Source of the DNA: Meconema thalassinum | Lineage: Eukaryota > Arthropoda > Insecta > Orthoptera > Tettigoniidae | Reading direction: 5' to 3' | DNA length: 64,000 nt | Assembly: GCA_946902985.2 (NCBI GenBank) | Contig: OX336391.1 | Span: 148,999,545-149,063,544, forward strand | Shown here: positions 33,116 through 43,203 of the stretch, in pieces | Layout of the letters: each line of letters starts with the position of its first letter | How positions within the stretch are numbered: the first letter of the stretch is position 1 | Notes under the pieces: model-generated | What the model was told of the DNA's origin: nothing | What the model saw: the letters and a program-made list of their open reading frames with translations, nothing else | The model's database searches: none | Position numbers and translations under genes: made by a program

Positions 33116-33120
33116 ATGGT

Positions 33121-33463
33121 ACAAATGTCTTCTATCATTTATCCATCAAACATTGCATATGATCTTACTGTCTCTATGGAGACTCTATGGAGACTTAGAT
33201 TTGAGTCCATTAATCTTGTAATCGACGGCGTTGAGATACTTAAAACATCTCAATTTAAATATCCGGGATCACTTATCCAATTGGATAGTGACATGCTCCC
33301 AGATGTTCGAAGCAGAATGAACGCTGCCTGGATGGAGTGGCGACAAGTCACAGGAGTCCTTTCCGATCAGAGGGTACCAATGCATCTGAAATCAAAAATC
33401 TATACAGGTGTAACAAAATTGTACGGCACAAAATGCGGGGCATATTCCTCACAGGGTAGATGA
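33121..33463 (+). pseudogene. RTE/CR1-like LINE reverse transcriptase, C-terminal fragment
   Basis: The frame contains VDGVEILKTSQFKYPGSLI, then NAAWMEWRQVTGVLSDQRVP and LKSKIYTGV with LYGTKCGAY. This matches the region after the RT palm in RTE-like elements, where the usual motifs are FKYLGS, NAAWMKWR-VTGVLCD-R-P, KLKGKIY and LYGSECW. Upstream sequence is cut off by the BEL insertion. A stop at 33461-33463 and divergence follow. It differs in sequence from the LINE at 49691-56028. Confidence 0.75.
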
Positions 33464-33567
33464 AGATATTATGTTACATGAGCATGGGTCCGGAAACGCA
33501 TTGTTTCCATGTTACACCTCATTGTCTTCAACTCATTATTCATGGGAAAAACATAAGAACGATGAGA

Positions 33568-33715
33568 CCGCGCCCCGACCACGGAAACCAAGATTATCGA
33601 CCAAGGGGATCCGACGCGCTGACCACGCGTCACCCCACCATTTGTAGGCCGAAGGGCTGAGCAGCGGTCGCTTGGTTGGTAGGCCAGGGTCCTTCATGAG
33701 CTGTGGTGCCATGGG
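33568..33715 (+). mobile_element. SINE family 1, 3' fragment
   Basis: Matches the downstream half of the family 1 SINEs (CGCCCCGACCACGGAAACCAAG ... GGCAGCGGTCGCTTGGT-like) with scattered changes. The tRNA-like head is missing. Confidence 0.75.
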
Positions 33716-33731
33716 GGTTTGGTTTTATTCA

Positions 33732-34321
33732 CCCTTGAGTGCATAAGCCGGGCTTCCGGGGGTGTAATTTATTAATCATTTATGGTAAAAGTGTTCGGAC
33801 CTCCCTCTAGTGTGAAATTCCCAATATTCCTCTCACAGTTAAGGAGAAAAGTAGTAATAGAACCAATCAACCATTATTGCTTATAGTTGTGTAACAATGC
33901 AGCTTTATTGTAATTTACCACACATTTACATGAGCCGGGCCTTTCAGTCTCATGTTTTAAAGTTATTCAGTTCTTTATTCATTTTATGACACATTGTGGA
34001 TGTTGACAAAAAACTTGGTAAGAACCATAGTCTGTTAATTTAGTGATCACTTCATGCGAGGACGTCATGGTTTCATGCTGTGTGATGGTGTTTTAAAATC
34101 ACACTTTCGTATGTATTTTCACATTTGATTCAATTATTTCCTTATTCCAATATTGTTAAATGTTCATTTTAGAACCTAAATGAACCTAGTGAAATATTCA
34201 CATTTTATTCGTACCATTAATATTGACCTCACAACAGTATTTCCTCTATAGTCCATACCCGGGCCTCGCAGGCCCGGCTTATGTAAATCTGTACAAAAAT
34301 AAAGGCTTATGCACTCAAGGA
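33732..34321. mobile_element. Non-autonomous TIR element, about 590 bp
   Basis: CCTTGAGTGCATAAGCC near the left end (33733-33750) is perfectly inverted at the right end (GGCTTATGCACTCAAGG, 34304-34320). A second CATAAGCCGGGC-type motif lies subterminally at the right end (about 34272). The interior is AT-rich and non-coding. I could not define a target duplication. Confidence 0.6.
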
Positions 34322-34735
34322 TTAAATAGCATAATATAAGTTTAAAATATAAAAGCATGTAAGCCAAGTGGGTGTACACACACAATAAAAAAACAATAAA
34401 AAACAACAACCCAACAACAAATAAGTTGTTCAGTAAAGAAATGTAAGTAGTTTCAAAAAATGAGTGTTCTTGTGATGAACGTTAAGCGTTGTTCCCTGTA
34501 TAAGACTCCCCATTTAATACGTTTCGTTGTAGTTCCGCTTTTGCATCTAGAGGAATTGATTGGAGCATTAGAAAAGGACGCCCATCCACCATCTTGAATG
34601 TATGCAATCGTTTATCTTGCGTCTTATGCAGAGAAAGCCTTTTATGTGATATCACATATTTGCTGAGTTTCGTCATTGTAGTGGATTGTCGATACCAATC
34701 TACCTAATATGTTACGTATGTAACATGTATGTATG
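34322..34735. other. Non-coding AT-rich stretch
   Basis: Nothing recognised. Confidence 0.4.
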
Positions 34736-35120
34736 TCTCCTATGCGTTCATATACCATTCATGTGATTGCGATGAAACTTGGGTGAGTTATTGTGTGCAC
34801 TCCAGGGAAGGTTTCTGTCTTAGTAAATCCATTTTACAATACGTAGCTCACAAGTAGATTCAACAAATGAGTGACGGCGCGCGAATCGTTTTAAGACCCT
34901 TGTGCGTTCATATACCATCACCGATTGCGATGCAACTTGAGTGCGTTGTTGTGTGCACTCCGGGGAATGTTTCTGGCTTAGTAAATCCATTTTACGATAG
35001 GTATCGCACGAGTAGATTCAACAAATGAGTGACGGCGCGCAAATTGTTTCAACAAAGTCCTGTATGCGTTCATATGCCATTCAGCCGATTGCGATGAAAA
35101 TTAGGTGAGTAGTTGTGCAC
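34736..35120. repeat. 161-bp tandem repeat, about 2.4 copies
   Basis: GCGTTCATATACCAT-like starts occur at about 34745, 34905 and 35066. Each unit holds a GATTGCGATG(A/C)AACTT block, a TTAGTAAATCCATTTTAC block (two copies) and GAGTGACGGCGCGC (two copies). The third unit is cut short before the gypsy LTR. Confidence 0.8.
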
Positions 35121-35164
35121 ACTGCCACAAAGGTTGCCGAATTAGAAAACCAATTTAATAGTAT

Positions 35165-35956
35165 TGTTACGTGCCAGCCCCTAGTGGCACGTTTGTTAAC
35201 TGGATTACGGTGGGTAGAAAGCACAACACAGGATGTTCCTTTAAAGAAAGAAATCATTTTATTGCGGCCAGAAAGATACACTACTCATCAGCAAATACAA
35301 GCAATTGGAACCTCACTCCAGTTTCCTCAAGTCTCTTGCTTATGGAGAGCTCTTGCCCTCTTTCACTTGTCAACAGTTAATCTTCTCGCTAATGAGTCTG
35401 GTGGCCTTGACAGAACTACATGCAACTCTCCCCTATGTACACAAATTACAGTTACTTACGAAAACCTGCTACACGCTGCTTCGCTGTTCACGAGCTGGGA
35501 AACAATGTCACTGGGTTTCGTAACTCGCGCGGCACTTCACCACAATATCTCTGACGCTCAGTGAAATCACACTCACTCAAAACACAGGCAATCCCCTGTA
35601 TGCTTCTCACTTCCTCGCTGTAAAGATAAACGGCATCACTAGGGGTTTCGCAAGTCACCACACTTCTGTCGCTCAGGATAAACGCTCGCACTAGCTCGTA
35701 AAATACAACCACAACTGCTTGACAGGACGCTCTTATATAGCAGGCCGGTGACTCAATAAATGCTTCTAGACCCATCCAGGGCTCACGGCTTCTCGAGGCT
35801 TCCATCGCTGGCTGGGTCACGAATATTCTGGACCATCCCTTTGTCCTAGTAGACCTGTTGCATATGACACACGCAATACACTGAGGCAGAGCAGCCCAGC
35901 CCTGGGGCAGTTGTGACTCATGCGGCGAGCGATGAAACAAACTCACAGCAGTAACA
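35165..35956 (-). repeat. Ty3/gypsy copy 1, 3' LTR
   Basis: 792 bp, bounded by TGTTAC...GTAACA and matching the two LTRs of gypsy copy 2. A TATATAAG-type TATA box lies in the minus orientation near 35732-35739. On the minus strand it follows the AGGAAGGGGGTGG polypurine tract (35957-35970). Confidence 0.9.
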
Positions 35957-35992
35957 CCACCCCCTTCCTAAAAGGCTGATCGTCGCGATCAA

Positions 35993-37165
35993 TCATTGGT
36001 CCGTCTGTGTCCCTTCGTAGGCTGCCAGACGATCTCCATGCACGATCTTCATCTTCGCCCTCGGGCTCCGCTGGATCCTGTAGACGACATCGTTGATCCG
36101 TTTCACGACTCGGTACGGGCCCTCCCAGGACTTCTGCAGTTTGGGTGACAGGCCTTTCTTCCGTAATGGGTTGAAGAGCCAGACCAGGTCGTCCTCGTGG
36201 AATCCGCTGGCATCCGTCTGCTGGTCGTATCGGGTCTTCATTCGGTCGGTCTCGATCCGCAGTTTTCTCCTCGCGAACGCGTGCACGTCCTCCAGTTGGT
36301 CGACCAGTTCTTGACAATACTGGCTTACCGGGACCGGATCATTCCCAGGTCGGCCGAAGGCAAGATGGACAGGTAGACGGAGCTCCCTCCCAAACATGGC
36401 CCGGGCTGGTGTGCACCCGGTGGCTTCATGCACGGCGGCGCGGTAGGCCAGGAGAAATAGTGTAAGATGTTTGTCCCAATCCCTCTGGTGCTCGCTGACG
36501 ACTATTCGGAGATGGTTCTCGATGGTGCGATTGAATCGCTCTACTATCCCGTCAGACTGAGGGTGTAGCGGCGTTGTCCTTGTTTTCCGGATTCCCAGCA
36601 ACTGGCATAGGTTCTGGAACACCTGTGACTGGAAGTTCCTCCCTTGGTCGGAGTGCAGCTCCAGGGGTACTCCGTACCGGCTGACGAATTCCTTCACCAG
36701 GGTCTCTGCGATCGTCGCAGCTTCTTGGTTAGCGAGCGCATACGCCTCCGGCCATTTGGTGAAGTAGTTGCTGACGACCAATATTTAGCGGTTCCCTGCC
36801 TCGCTTAACGGGAATGGTCCAGCAACATCGATGGCCACTCTCTCCATGGGGCCGCCCACGTTGTAGGTCTTCAGCGGACCCCGTCGTCTTCGTCCTGGGC
36901 CCTTGCTGGCTGCGCAATCGTGGCAACTCGCGCAGTGGTTCTCCACGTCTGTTCGGCACCCGATCCAGTAGAACCGCTCTCTCAGCTTCTCCAGGGTCTT
37001 TTTTTTTTTATCTCTAAGTGCCCACCAGATGATCCTCCATGAACTTCCTTCAGGACTTCCTCCGTCATAGCCTTTGGAACGACGACTTTTTCCCGAGATG
37101 TCTTCCCGTCGGTGCTCTCCCAGGTACGCCATATGAGGCCATCCCTCACAACCAGCGTGTCCCAC
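35993..37165 (-). pseudogene. pol: Ty3/gypsy copy 1 integrase (interrupted)
   Basis: Two in-phase pieces are separated by a TAA at 36785-36787. The upstream piece (36785-37165) holds the zinc-binding end of the integrase N-terminus (CASCHDC) and the first catalytic Asp (IDVAGPF). The downstream piece (35993-36781) holds the second Asp (LHSDQGRNF), the Glu of GIVERFNRT, and a C-terminal GPY/chromodomain-like region (WEGPYRVVKRINDVVYRIQ). The N-terminal border joins the RT/RNase H frame through a frameshift at the T11 run (36999-37009). Confidence 0.9.
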
Positions 37166-39397
37166 TGCGCCCAGTAGGACTTAAACTTTGGGCTGCAGTC
37201 ACTCACAATGTTCCACCCGGGTCTGGGGACACAGGCCCTCTTCCATTCGGCTATCAGTCCCAGGTCATCATCTTCTGCTTGTGCCCGCGTGAAAGATTCG
37301 CGGCTCCAGCTCCCTTGAAGTTCCACGGTAGTCCTTCGGCACTGTATCCCGGTGTTCTCCTCCCTTCGGGCACAGAAAGTGCAGTCTTCGGGGCACGGTC
37401 TCCGTGACAGGGCGTCGGCGTTAGAATGCAGTTGGCCTTTCCTGTGCTGAATCTCAAAGTTGTACTGTTGAAGGCTCTCTAACCACTGCGTGAGTTGACC
37501 TTCGGGCTGCTTGAAGTTCAGGAGCCACCGCAGGGATGCATGGTCGGTCCTGATGAGAAATTCTTGCCCGTACAGGTACTTGTGGAAGTGTTCAATGGTC
37601 TTCACGATGGCGAGCAGCTCCTTCCTGGTGACGCAGTAGTTCCTTTCTGGCTTTGACAACGCCTTGCTGAAGTAGGCCACTACTCTCTCCTCGCCATCCA
37701 CTACTTGCGACAGGATCCCCCCTATGCCAAAGTCGCTGGCATCGGTATCGACGATGAACCTTGTTCCAGGTCTGGGGTAGGCCAGAATAGGCGCGGTGCA
37801 CAGAGCCTGCTTGAGTTGTTCGAAGGCACAGTGGCATTCTGCTGTCCACGTGAAGAGTTGGTCCTTCTCAGTCAGTCGATGTAAAGGTTTGGCGATGTCG
37901 GCGAATCCTCTCACGAAGCGACGGTAATAAGTGCAGAGTCCCAGGAAGCTTCGTAGTTGGGACTTGTCCTTCGGAACTGGCCACTCCCTCACAGCTGCGG
38001 TCTTCTCTGGGCCGGTGCGCACCCCTTCCTCGGAGACGATATGCCCAAGGTACTGGACCTGCTTCTGGAAGAGCTGACACTTCTTGGGGCTCAACTTCAG
38101 CTGGGCAGCCCGTAGCTTCATCAAGATCTCCTTCAGGTTGTTGTAGTGCTCCTCGAAGCTTCTTCCCAGAACGATGACGTCGTCTAGGTAGACCAGGCAG
38201 GTCTTCCAGTGTAGTCCCCTCAGAATGGACTCCATTGGCCTTTCGAAGGTCGCAGGGGCGTTGCACAGACCGAATGGCATGACGGTGAACTGCCAGAGAC
38301 CGCTGCCCACAGCGAACGCCGTTTTCTCGCGGTCCTCATGGTGGACCTCCACCTGCCAGTAGCCACTCTTCAAATCCAAGGTGGAGAACCATCTTGACCC
38401 TGATATGGTGTCCAGCGTGTCGTCGATCCGGGGTAGAGGGTAGCTGTCCTTCTTCGTGACGTCGTTCACCCGCCTGTAGTCCACGCAGAACCTGGTGGAA
38501 CCGTCCTTCTTCTTCACTAGCACGACCGGAGAAATCCAAGGACTATGTGATGGCTCGATCACCCATTGCTCCTTCATCTCTTCTACCATCCGGTCGTCTT
38601 CAGCTTGCTTGGCGAGCGGGACATGTCGGAATGGGGCCCTAATCGGTGCGCTGTCCCCAACGTCGATTCTGTGCTGGACCAAGCTTGTCCTACCGAAGTC
38701 TTTGTTCCCCACGGAGAAGACATCCTGGAATTCGTGTAGCAGGTCCCGAAGTTGGCGTGATTGTTCCTCGTCTAAATGGTCCTGGGATCCTTGGTACAGC
38801 TTCTGTAGTTCTTCTGGCAGGGCGCGTCTTCTTCGGTTGTCCATCTGCAGTTGTCCGTCCCTCGTGTCTGTGATGCGGGCAATCCAGGTAACGGGCTCGC
38901 AGACTCCTAGGTTGGTGTCCCGGTGAACCGTAATATCGTAATCGTTCAGGTTGGACAGGCGGACGTACGGCCGAGACGTCGTGTTGATGAGAGTCTTGGC
39001 AACTAGCAATCCTTTTGTCTGGATGTCCTCATATTTTGGCTCGATGACAGCCGCCACTCCCTCAGCTGTTCCGTCGACAATTACGGCAGCGCTGACTTCC
39101 GTCCTGGCGGGAACGATGACGTCCTCTCTCAGTCTTACTCGTCGTGCGGCGACGGCCTCGTGTGCTGGTTGCAAAGCAAGTTCCTCACTTCCGAAGTGCA
39201 GAGTGCAGGTACTCAGATCCAAGATGATGTTGTTCTGGTCCAGGAAGTCCAGTCCGATGATCACTTCATTTGATACGTCAGCCACAAGCACTGGATGCTT
39301 TATCGCCCGTCGACCAATGACGAACTCCAGTGATGCTTCGCCATCTACCGGTGCGGTCTCTCTGGTTGCGGTTATTAGCTGAAGGTTCCTTTGTGGG
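36982..39397 (-). pseudogene. pol: Ty3/gypsy copy 1 Pol: partial protease, reverse transcriptase, RNase H
   Basis: One long open frame encodes the part of the protease after the active site (EFVIGRRAIKHPV; VIIGLDFLDQNN), the RT (VLVKKKDGSTRFCVDYRR; TLDLKSGYWQV; catalytic VYLDDVIVLG) and RNase H (FIVDTDASDFGIGG; RTDHASLRWL; ADALSRR). The frame formally extends to 39558, but gypsy sequence ends at about 39397: beyond that the sequence no longer matches copy 2, so the 161 upstream bases are unrelated. Protease N-terminus, Gag and 5' LTR are missing. The 3' end shifts frame at a poly-A run of eleven. Amino-acid similarity to copy 2 is very high. Confidence 0.9.
36999..37009 (-). other. A11 run causing a frame change in gypsy copy 1
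   Basis: Eleven A residues on the minus strand lie exactly where RNase H-side and integrase-side frames part. Copy 2 has no such run at the matching place, so slippage at the homopolymer explains the break. Confidence 0.7.
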
Positions 39398-39765
39398 TTA
39401 TGGCGAAGCAATCGCGCCAAAGTTACGGCATTTCTTTTCCAGAGAATATCAAGGAACACATGTATTTCAACCGACATCAATCGGAAAACAAAGGGTAGAT
39501 TAAGAAATATTGTTGTAATTAAATAAAATGTAACACCTATAATTCGCATTGGAGACACACCTCCATGTTGGAACTAGTGCGCAGGATGGCAGTCATCTGT
39601 TCAATATATCAAGTCAAGGAACATGGCGAGGAAGACGAAACACTCACACGCAGATGAACATAGTTTTTCGGCTAGAGCTGAGAGAGCGCTACCAGTTGAC
39701 AGAGCAGGGAGAGTAATCCAACGCTTGACTTTCAGAGACGCTACTAATTTCTCGTTCCCAAAGGG
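39398..39765. other. Unassigned sequence between gypsy copy 1 and the satellite
   Basis: About 370 bp match neither gypsy copy 2 nor the satellite. No gene recognised. Confidence 0.45.
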
Positions 39766-39990
39766 AGTCATGTGTGACATTTCGCACAGCTAATGTAACA
39801 AACGTCTCCATACTATTTCTATGAAAACAATACCGTAACTTTCTGGGTTACACGCCGCAAATTTGAATTTATGGGGTAAGTACTTGTGAGGGGAATCGAA
39901 CCCTCGTTCCTCAAGGGCGTTAGGTGTGACCTTTCGCACAGCCAATGTAAGTAACGTCTCCATACTATTTTTTATGAACACAGTACAGTA
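39766..39990. repeat. Satellite array, segment 1
   Basis: About 1.5 monomers of the roughly 151-bp satellite (landmarks GTCTCCATACTATTT, AATACCGTAACTTTCTGGGTTACACGCC, GGGGAATCGAACCCTCGTTCC). It ends at the GTACAGTA duplication of the ribozyme-like element. Confidence 0.85.
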
Positions 39991-40210
39991 AGTGTTTTAT
40001 TAATCTCATGTAATTTATTTCAGGATTAGGGCATAACCAATCTCTTTTGGGTACATTCGTGTTGACCGACTGAAAAGCACTAAACTCTTGTTTACTAAGG
40101 CAACACTGAAAATATGGCTTCAAACACCACAATGTTCACGGCTAGTCAGGCAAATCGTGAAGCCAAGAAATTCAAATCACTCAGGCTTAAACTCGTAGCC
40201 TAAGTGTAAT

Positions 40211-40251
40211 GGATCTGATGATGATCGCTTGACGATCGAAACTGGTCATCC
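40211..40251 (+). ncRNA. Hammerhead-ribozyme-like motif, unit 1
   Basis: Stem I is GGAT (40211-40214) paired with ATCC (40248-40251). The core CTGATGA is at 40215-40221. Stem II is GATCG (40223-40227) paired with CGATC (40233-40237), with loop CTTGA. GAAA is at 40238-40241. A minimal stem III (two pairs, two-base loop) leads to GTC, with predicted cleavage after C40247. One extra T (40222) between the core and stem II departs from the consensus. Confidence 0.55.
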
Positions 40252-40472
40252 TAGTGTTTTATTAATCTCATGTAATTTATTTCAGGATTAGGGCATAACC
40301 CATCTCTTTTGGGTACATTCGTGTTGACCGACTGAAAAGCACCAAACTCTTGCTTACTAAGGCAACACTGAAAATATGGCTTCAAACACCACAATGTTCA
40401 CGGCTAGTCAGGCAAATCGTGAAGCCAAGAAATTCAAATCACTCAGGCTTAAACTCGTTGCCGAAGTGTAAT

Positions 40473-40513
40473 GGATCTGATGATGATCGCTTGACGATCG
40501 AAACTGGTCATCC
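40473..40513 (+). ncRNA. Hammerhead-ribozyme-like motif, unit 2
   Basis: Identical to the unit 1 motif, exactly 262 bp downstream: stem I GGAT/ATCC at 40473-40476 and 40510-40513, CTGATGA at 40477-40483, GAAA at 40500-40503, predicted cleavage after C40509. The same extra T is present. Confidence 0.55.
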
Positions 40514-40623
40514 TAGTGTTTTATTAATCTCATGTAATTTATTTCAGGATTAGGGCATACCCCATCTCTTTTGGGTACATTCGTGTTGACCGACTGAAAA
40601 GCACTAAACTCTTGTGTACAGTA

Positions 40624-40979
40624 ATTTTGTGGGTAACCCGCCGCAAAATCGAATTTATGAGTAAGTACCTGGGAGGGGGATCGAACCCTCGATCCCCAAT
40701 GGCGTTAGGTGTGACTTTTCGCACAGCCAATGTAGCAAACGTCTCCATGCTATTTTTATGAATAAAATACCATAACATTCTGGGTTACACGCCGCAAATT
40801 CGAATTTATTAGTAAGTACTTGTGAGGGGAATCGAACCCTCGTTCCTCAAGGGCGTTATGTGTGACTTTTCGCACAGCCAATGTATGTAACGTCTCCATA
40901 CTATTTTTATGTACACTACCGTAACTTTCTGGGTTACACGCCGCAAAATTGAAATTATGGGTAAGTACTTGTGAGGGGA
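40624..40979. repeat. Satellite array, segment 2
   Basis: About 2.4 satellite monomers, in phase with segment 1 once the retrozyme-like insertion is removed. It ends at the 13-bp target duplication of the next SINE. Confidence 0.85.
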
Positions 40980-41311
40980 GCCTCCGTGGCTTAGGCGGCA
41001 GCATGCCGGCCTCTCACCGCTGGGTCCGTGGTTCAAATCCCGGTCACTCCATGTGAGATCTGTGCTGGACAAAACGGAGGAAGACAGGTTTTTCTCCGGG
41101 TACTCCGGTTTTCCCTGTACACAAATTTCATTCCAGCAACACTCTCCACTATCATTTCATTTCATCTGTCATTCATTAAATCATTGCCCCAGAGGAGTGC
41201 GTAAGGCCTCGCCAGCCGGCACAGTTCATATCCTCGCCGCTAGATGGGAGCTTCATTCATTCCATTCCTGACCCGGTCGGAGACTGGAAGCAAGCTGTGG
41301 ATTTTCATTTC
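40980..41311 (+). mobile_element. tRNA-derived SINE inserted in the satellite
   Basis: Flanked by ACTTGTGAGGGGA at 40967-40979 and 41312-41324, a perfect 13-bp duplication. The head has an A box (TGGCTTAGGCGG, 40987-40998) and a B box (GGTTCAAATCC, 41030-41040). The body contains TCATTTCAT repeats and a GCCTCGCCAGCCGGCACAG block. The head resembles a functional tRNA promoter, but downstream it is a SINE body, not a tRNA gene. Confidence 0.9.
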
Positions 41312-42304
41312 ACTTGTGAGGGGAATCGAACCCTCGTTCCTCAAGGGCGATATGTGTGACCTTTCACACAGCCAATGTAAGTAACGTCTCCATACTATTT
41401 TTATGAACACAATACCGTAACTTTCTGGGTTACACGCCGCAAATTTGAATTTATGGGTAAGTTCTTGTGATTGGAATCGGACCCTCGTTACTCAAGGGCG
41501 TTAGGTGTGACCAATCGCACAGCTAATGTAAGTAACGTCTCCATACTACTTGCATGAACACAATACCGTAATTTTCTGGGTAACACGCCCCAAAATTGAA
41601 TTTATGAGTAAGTACCTGGGAGGTGGATCGAACCCTCGTTCCCCAATGGCGTTAGGTGTGACTTTTCACACAGCCAATATAATTTACGTCTCCATACTAT
41701 TTTTATGAACTCAATACCGTAACTTTCTGGGTTACACGCCGCAAATTCGAATTTATGAGTAAGTACTTGAGAGGGGAATCGATCCCTCGTTCCCCAAGGG
41801 CGTTAGGTGTGACTTTTCGCACAGCCAATGTAAGTAACGCCTCCTTACTATTTTTATGAACTCAATACCGTAACTTTCTGGGTCTCACGCCGCAAATTCG
41901 AATTTATGAGTAAGTACTTGTGAGGGGAATCGAACACTCGTTGCTTAAGGGCGTTAGGTGTGGCATTTCGCACAGCCAATGTATGTAACGTCTCCATACT
42001 ATTATTATGAACACAATACCGTAACTTTCTGGGTTACACGCCGCAAATTCGAATTTATGAGTAAGTACTTGTGAGGGGAATCGAAACCTCGTTCCTCAAG
42101 GGCGTTAGGTGTGACTTTTCGCACAGCCAATGTATGTAACGTCTCCATACTATTTTTATGAACACAATACCGTAATTTTCTGTGTAACACACGGTAAATT
42201 CGAATTTATGAGTAATTTCCAGGGAGGGGGATCGAACCCTCATTCCCCAATGGCGTTAGGTGTGACTTTTCGCACAGCCAATTTAACAAACGTCTCCATG
42301 ATAT
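41312..42304. repeat. Satellite array, segment 3
   Basis: About 6.6 monomers; for example AACACAATACC starts at 42010 and 42161, a period of 151 bp. Every monomer carries, on the minus strand, a GGGTTCGATTCCCC-like T-arm (B box) preceded about 40 bp upstream by TTGGCTGTGCG, a weak A-box match. It ends at the ATAT target site of gypsy copy 2. Confidence 0.9.
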
Positions 42305-43096
42305 TGTTACGGCTGTGAGTCTGTTTCATCGCTCGCCGCATGAGTCACAACTGCCCCAGGGCTGGGCTGCTCTGCCTCAGTGTATTGCGTGTGTCATATG
42401 CAACAGGTCTACTAGGACAAAGGGATGGTCCAGAATATCCGTGACCCAGCCAGCGATGGAAGCCTCGAGAAGCCGTGAGCCCTGGATGGGTCTAGAAGCA
42501 TTTATTGAGTCACCGGCCTGCTATATAAGAACGACCTGTCAAGCAGTTGTGGTTGTATTTTACGAGCTAGTGCGAGCGTTTATCCTGAGCGACAGAAGTG
42601 TGGTGACTTGCGAAACCCCTAGTGAAGCCGTTTCTCTTGACAGTGAGGAAGTGAGAAGCATACAGGGGAGTGCCTGTGTTTTGAGTGAGTGTGATTTCAC
42701 TGAGCGTCAGAGATATTGTGGTGAAGTGCCGCACAAGTTACGAAACCCAGTGACATTGTTTCCCAGCTCGTGAACAGCGAAGCAGCGTGTAGCAGATTTT
42801 CGTAAGTAACTGTAATTTGTGTACATAGGGGAGAGTCGCAAGTTATTCTGTCAAGGCCACCAGACTCATTAGCGAGAAGATTAACTGTTGACAAGTGAAT
42901 GAGGGCAAGAGTTCTCCATAAGCAAGAGACTTGAGGAAACCGGAGTAAGGTTCCAATTGCTTGTATTTTCTGATGAGTAGTGTATCTTTCTGGCCGCAAT
43001 AAAATTAATTATTTCTTTAAAGGAACATCCTGTGTTGTGCTTTCTACCCACCGTAATCCAGTTAACAAAAGTGCCACTAGGGGGTGGCACGTAACA
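42305..43096 (+). repeat. Ty3/gypsy copy 2, 5' LTR
   Basis: 792 bp from TGTTACGG to GTAACA. It contains a TATA box (TATATAAG, 42522-42529) and AATAAA (42998-43003), and ends in an inverted GTGCCAC/GTGGCAC pair. It differs from the 3' LTR by scattered substitutions, so it is not a very recent insertion. The outer flank ATAT (42301-42304) is repeated at 49057-49060. Confidence 0.93.
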
Positions 43097-43098
43097 AC

Positions 43099-43116
43099 TG
43101 GTGTCAGAAGCCGGAT
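43099..43116 (+). other. Ty3/gypsy copy 2 primer-binding site
   Basis: TGGTGTCAGAAGCCGG begins two bases after the 5' LTR, the standard place for tRNA priming of minus-strand DNA. I did not identify the tRNA. Confidence 0.7.
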
Positions 43117-43203
43117 TACGAACTCAAGTACAAGCACAACACCTGACGGTCCTGGTTTCAAAACCCGAGCAGGTCATTTTTTTTTAAATTTTCCTGTGAG
43201 TGC

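Larger units (their letters stand above)
39991..40615 (+). mobile_element. Retrozyme-like tandem element (2.4 x 262 bp) with hammerhead-like motifs
   Basis: The units begin at 39992, 40254 and 40516 (GTGTTTTATTAATCTCATG), an exact 262-bp period with only a few differences between units; the third is cut after about 100 bp. The element sits inside the satellite, flanked by GTACAGTA at 39983-39990 and 40616-40623, an 8-bp target duplication. Each complete unit ends in a CTGATGA-stem-GAAA-CTGGTC arrangement. There is no open frame of note. Published animal retrozymes are short tandem, non-autonomous retroelements with one type I hammerhead per unit and short target duplications, and this architecture fits them. 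A fragment of a Penelope-like element with hammerheads is the main alternative. Confidence 0.7.

Noticed and set aside
35115..35564. A 149-codon frame next to gypsy copy 1
   Set aside because: It is antisense to the LTR and recurs in the other LTRs; the composition of an LTR explains it.
39398..39558. N-terminal extension of the gypsy copy 1 polymerase frame
   Set aside because: Copy 2 shows that gypsy sequence ends near 39397; the extra codons are chance read-through into unrelated DNA.
39766..42304. A CRISPR-like array of regular repeats
   Set aside because: The whole 151-bp unit is repeated, with no unique spacers; it is a satellite in a eukaryotic genome.
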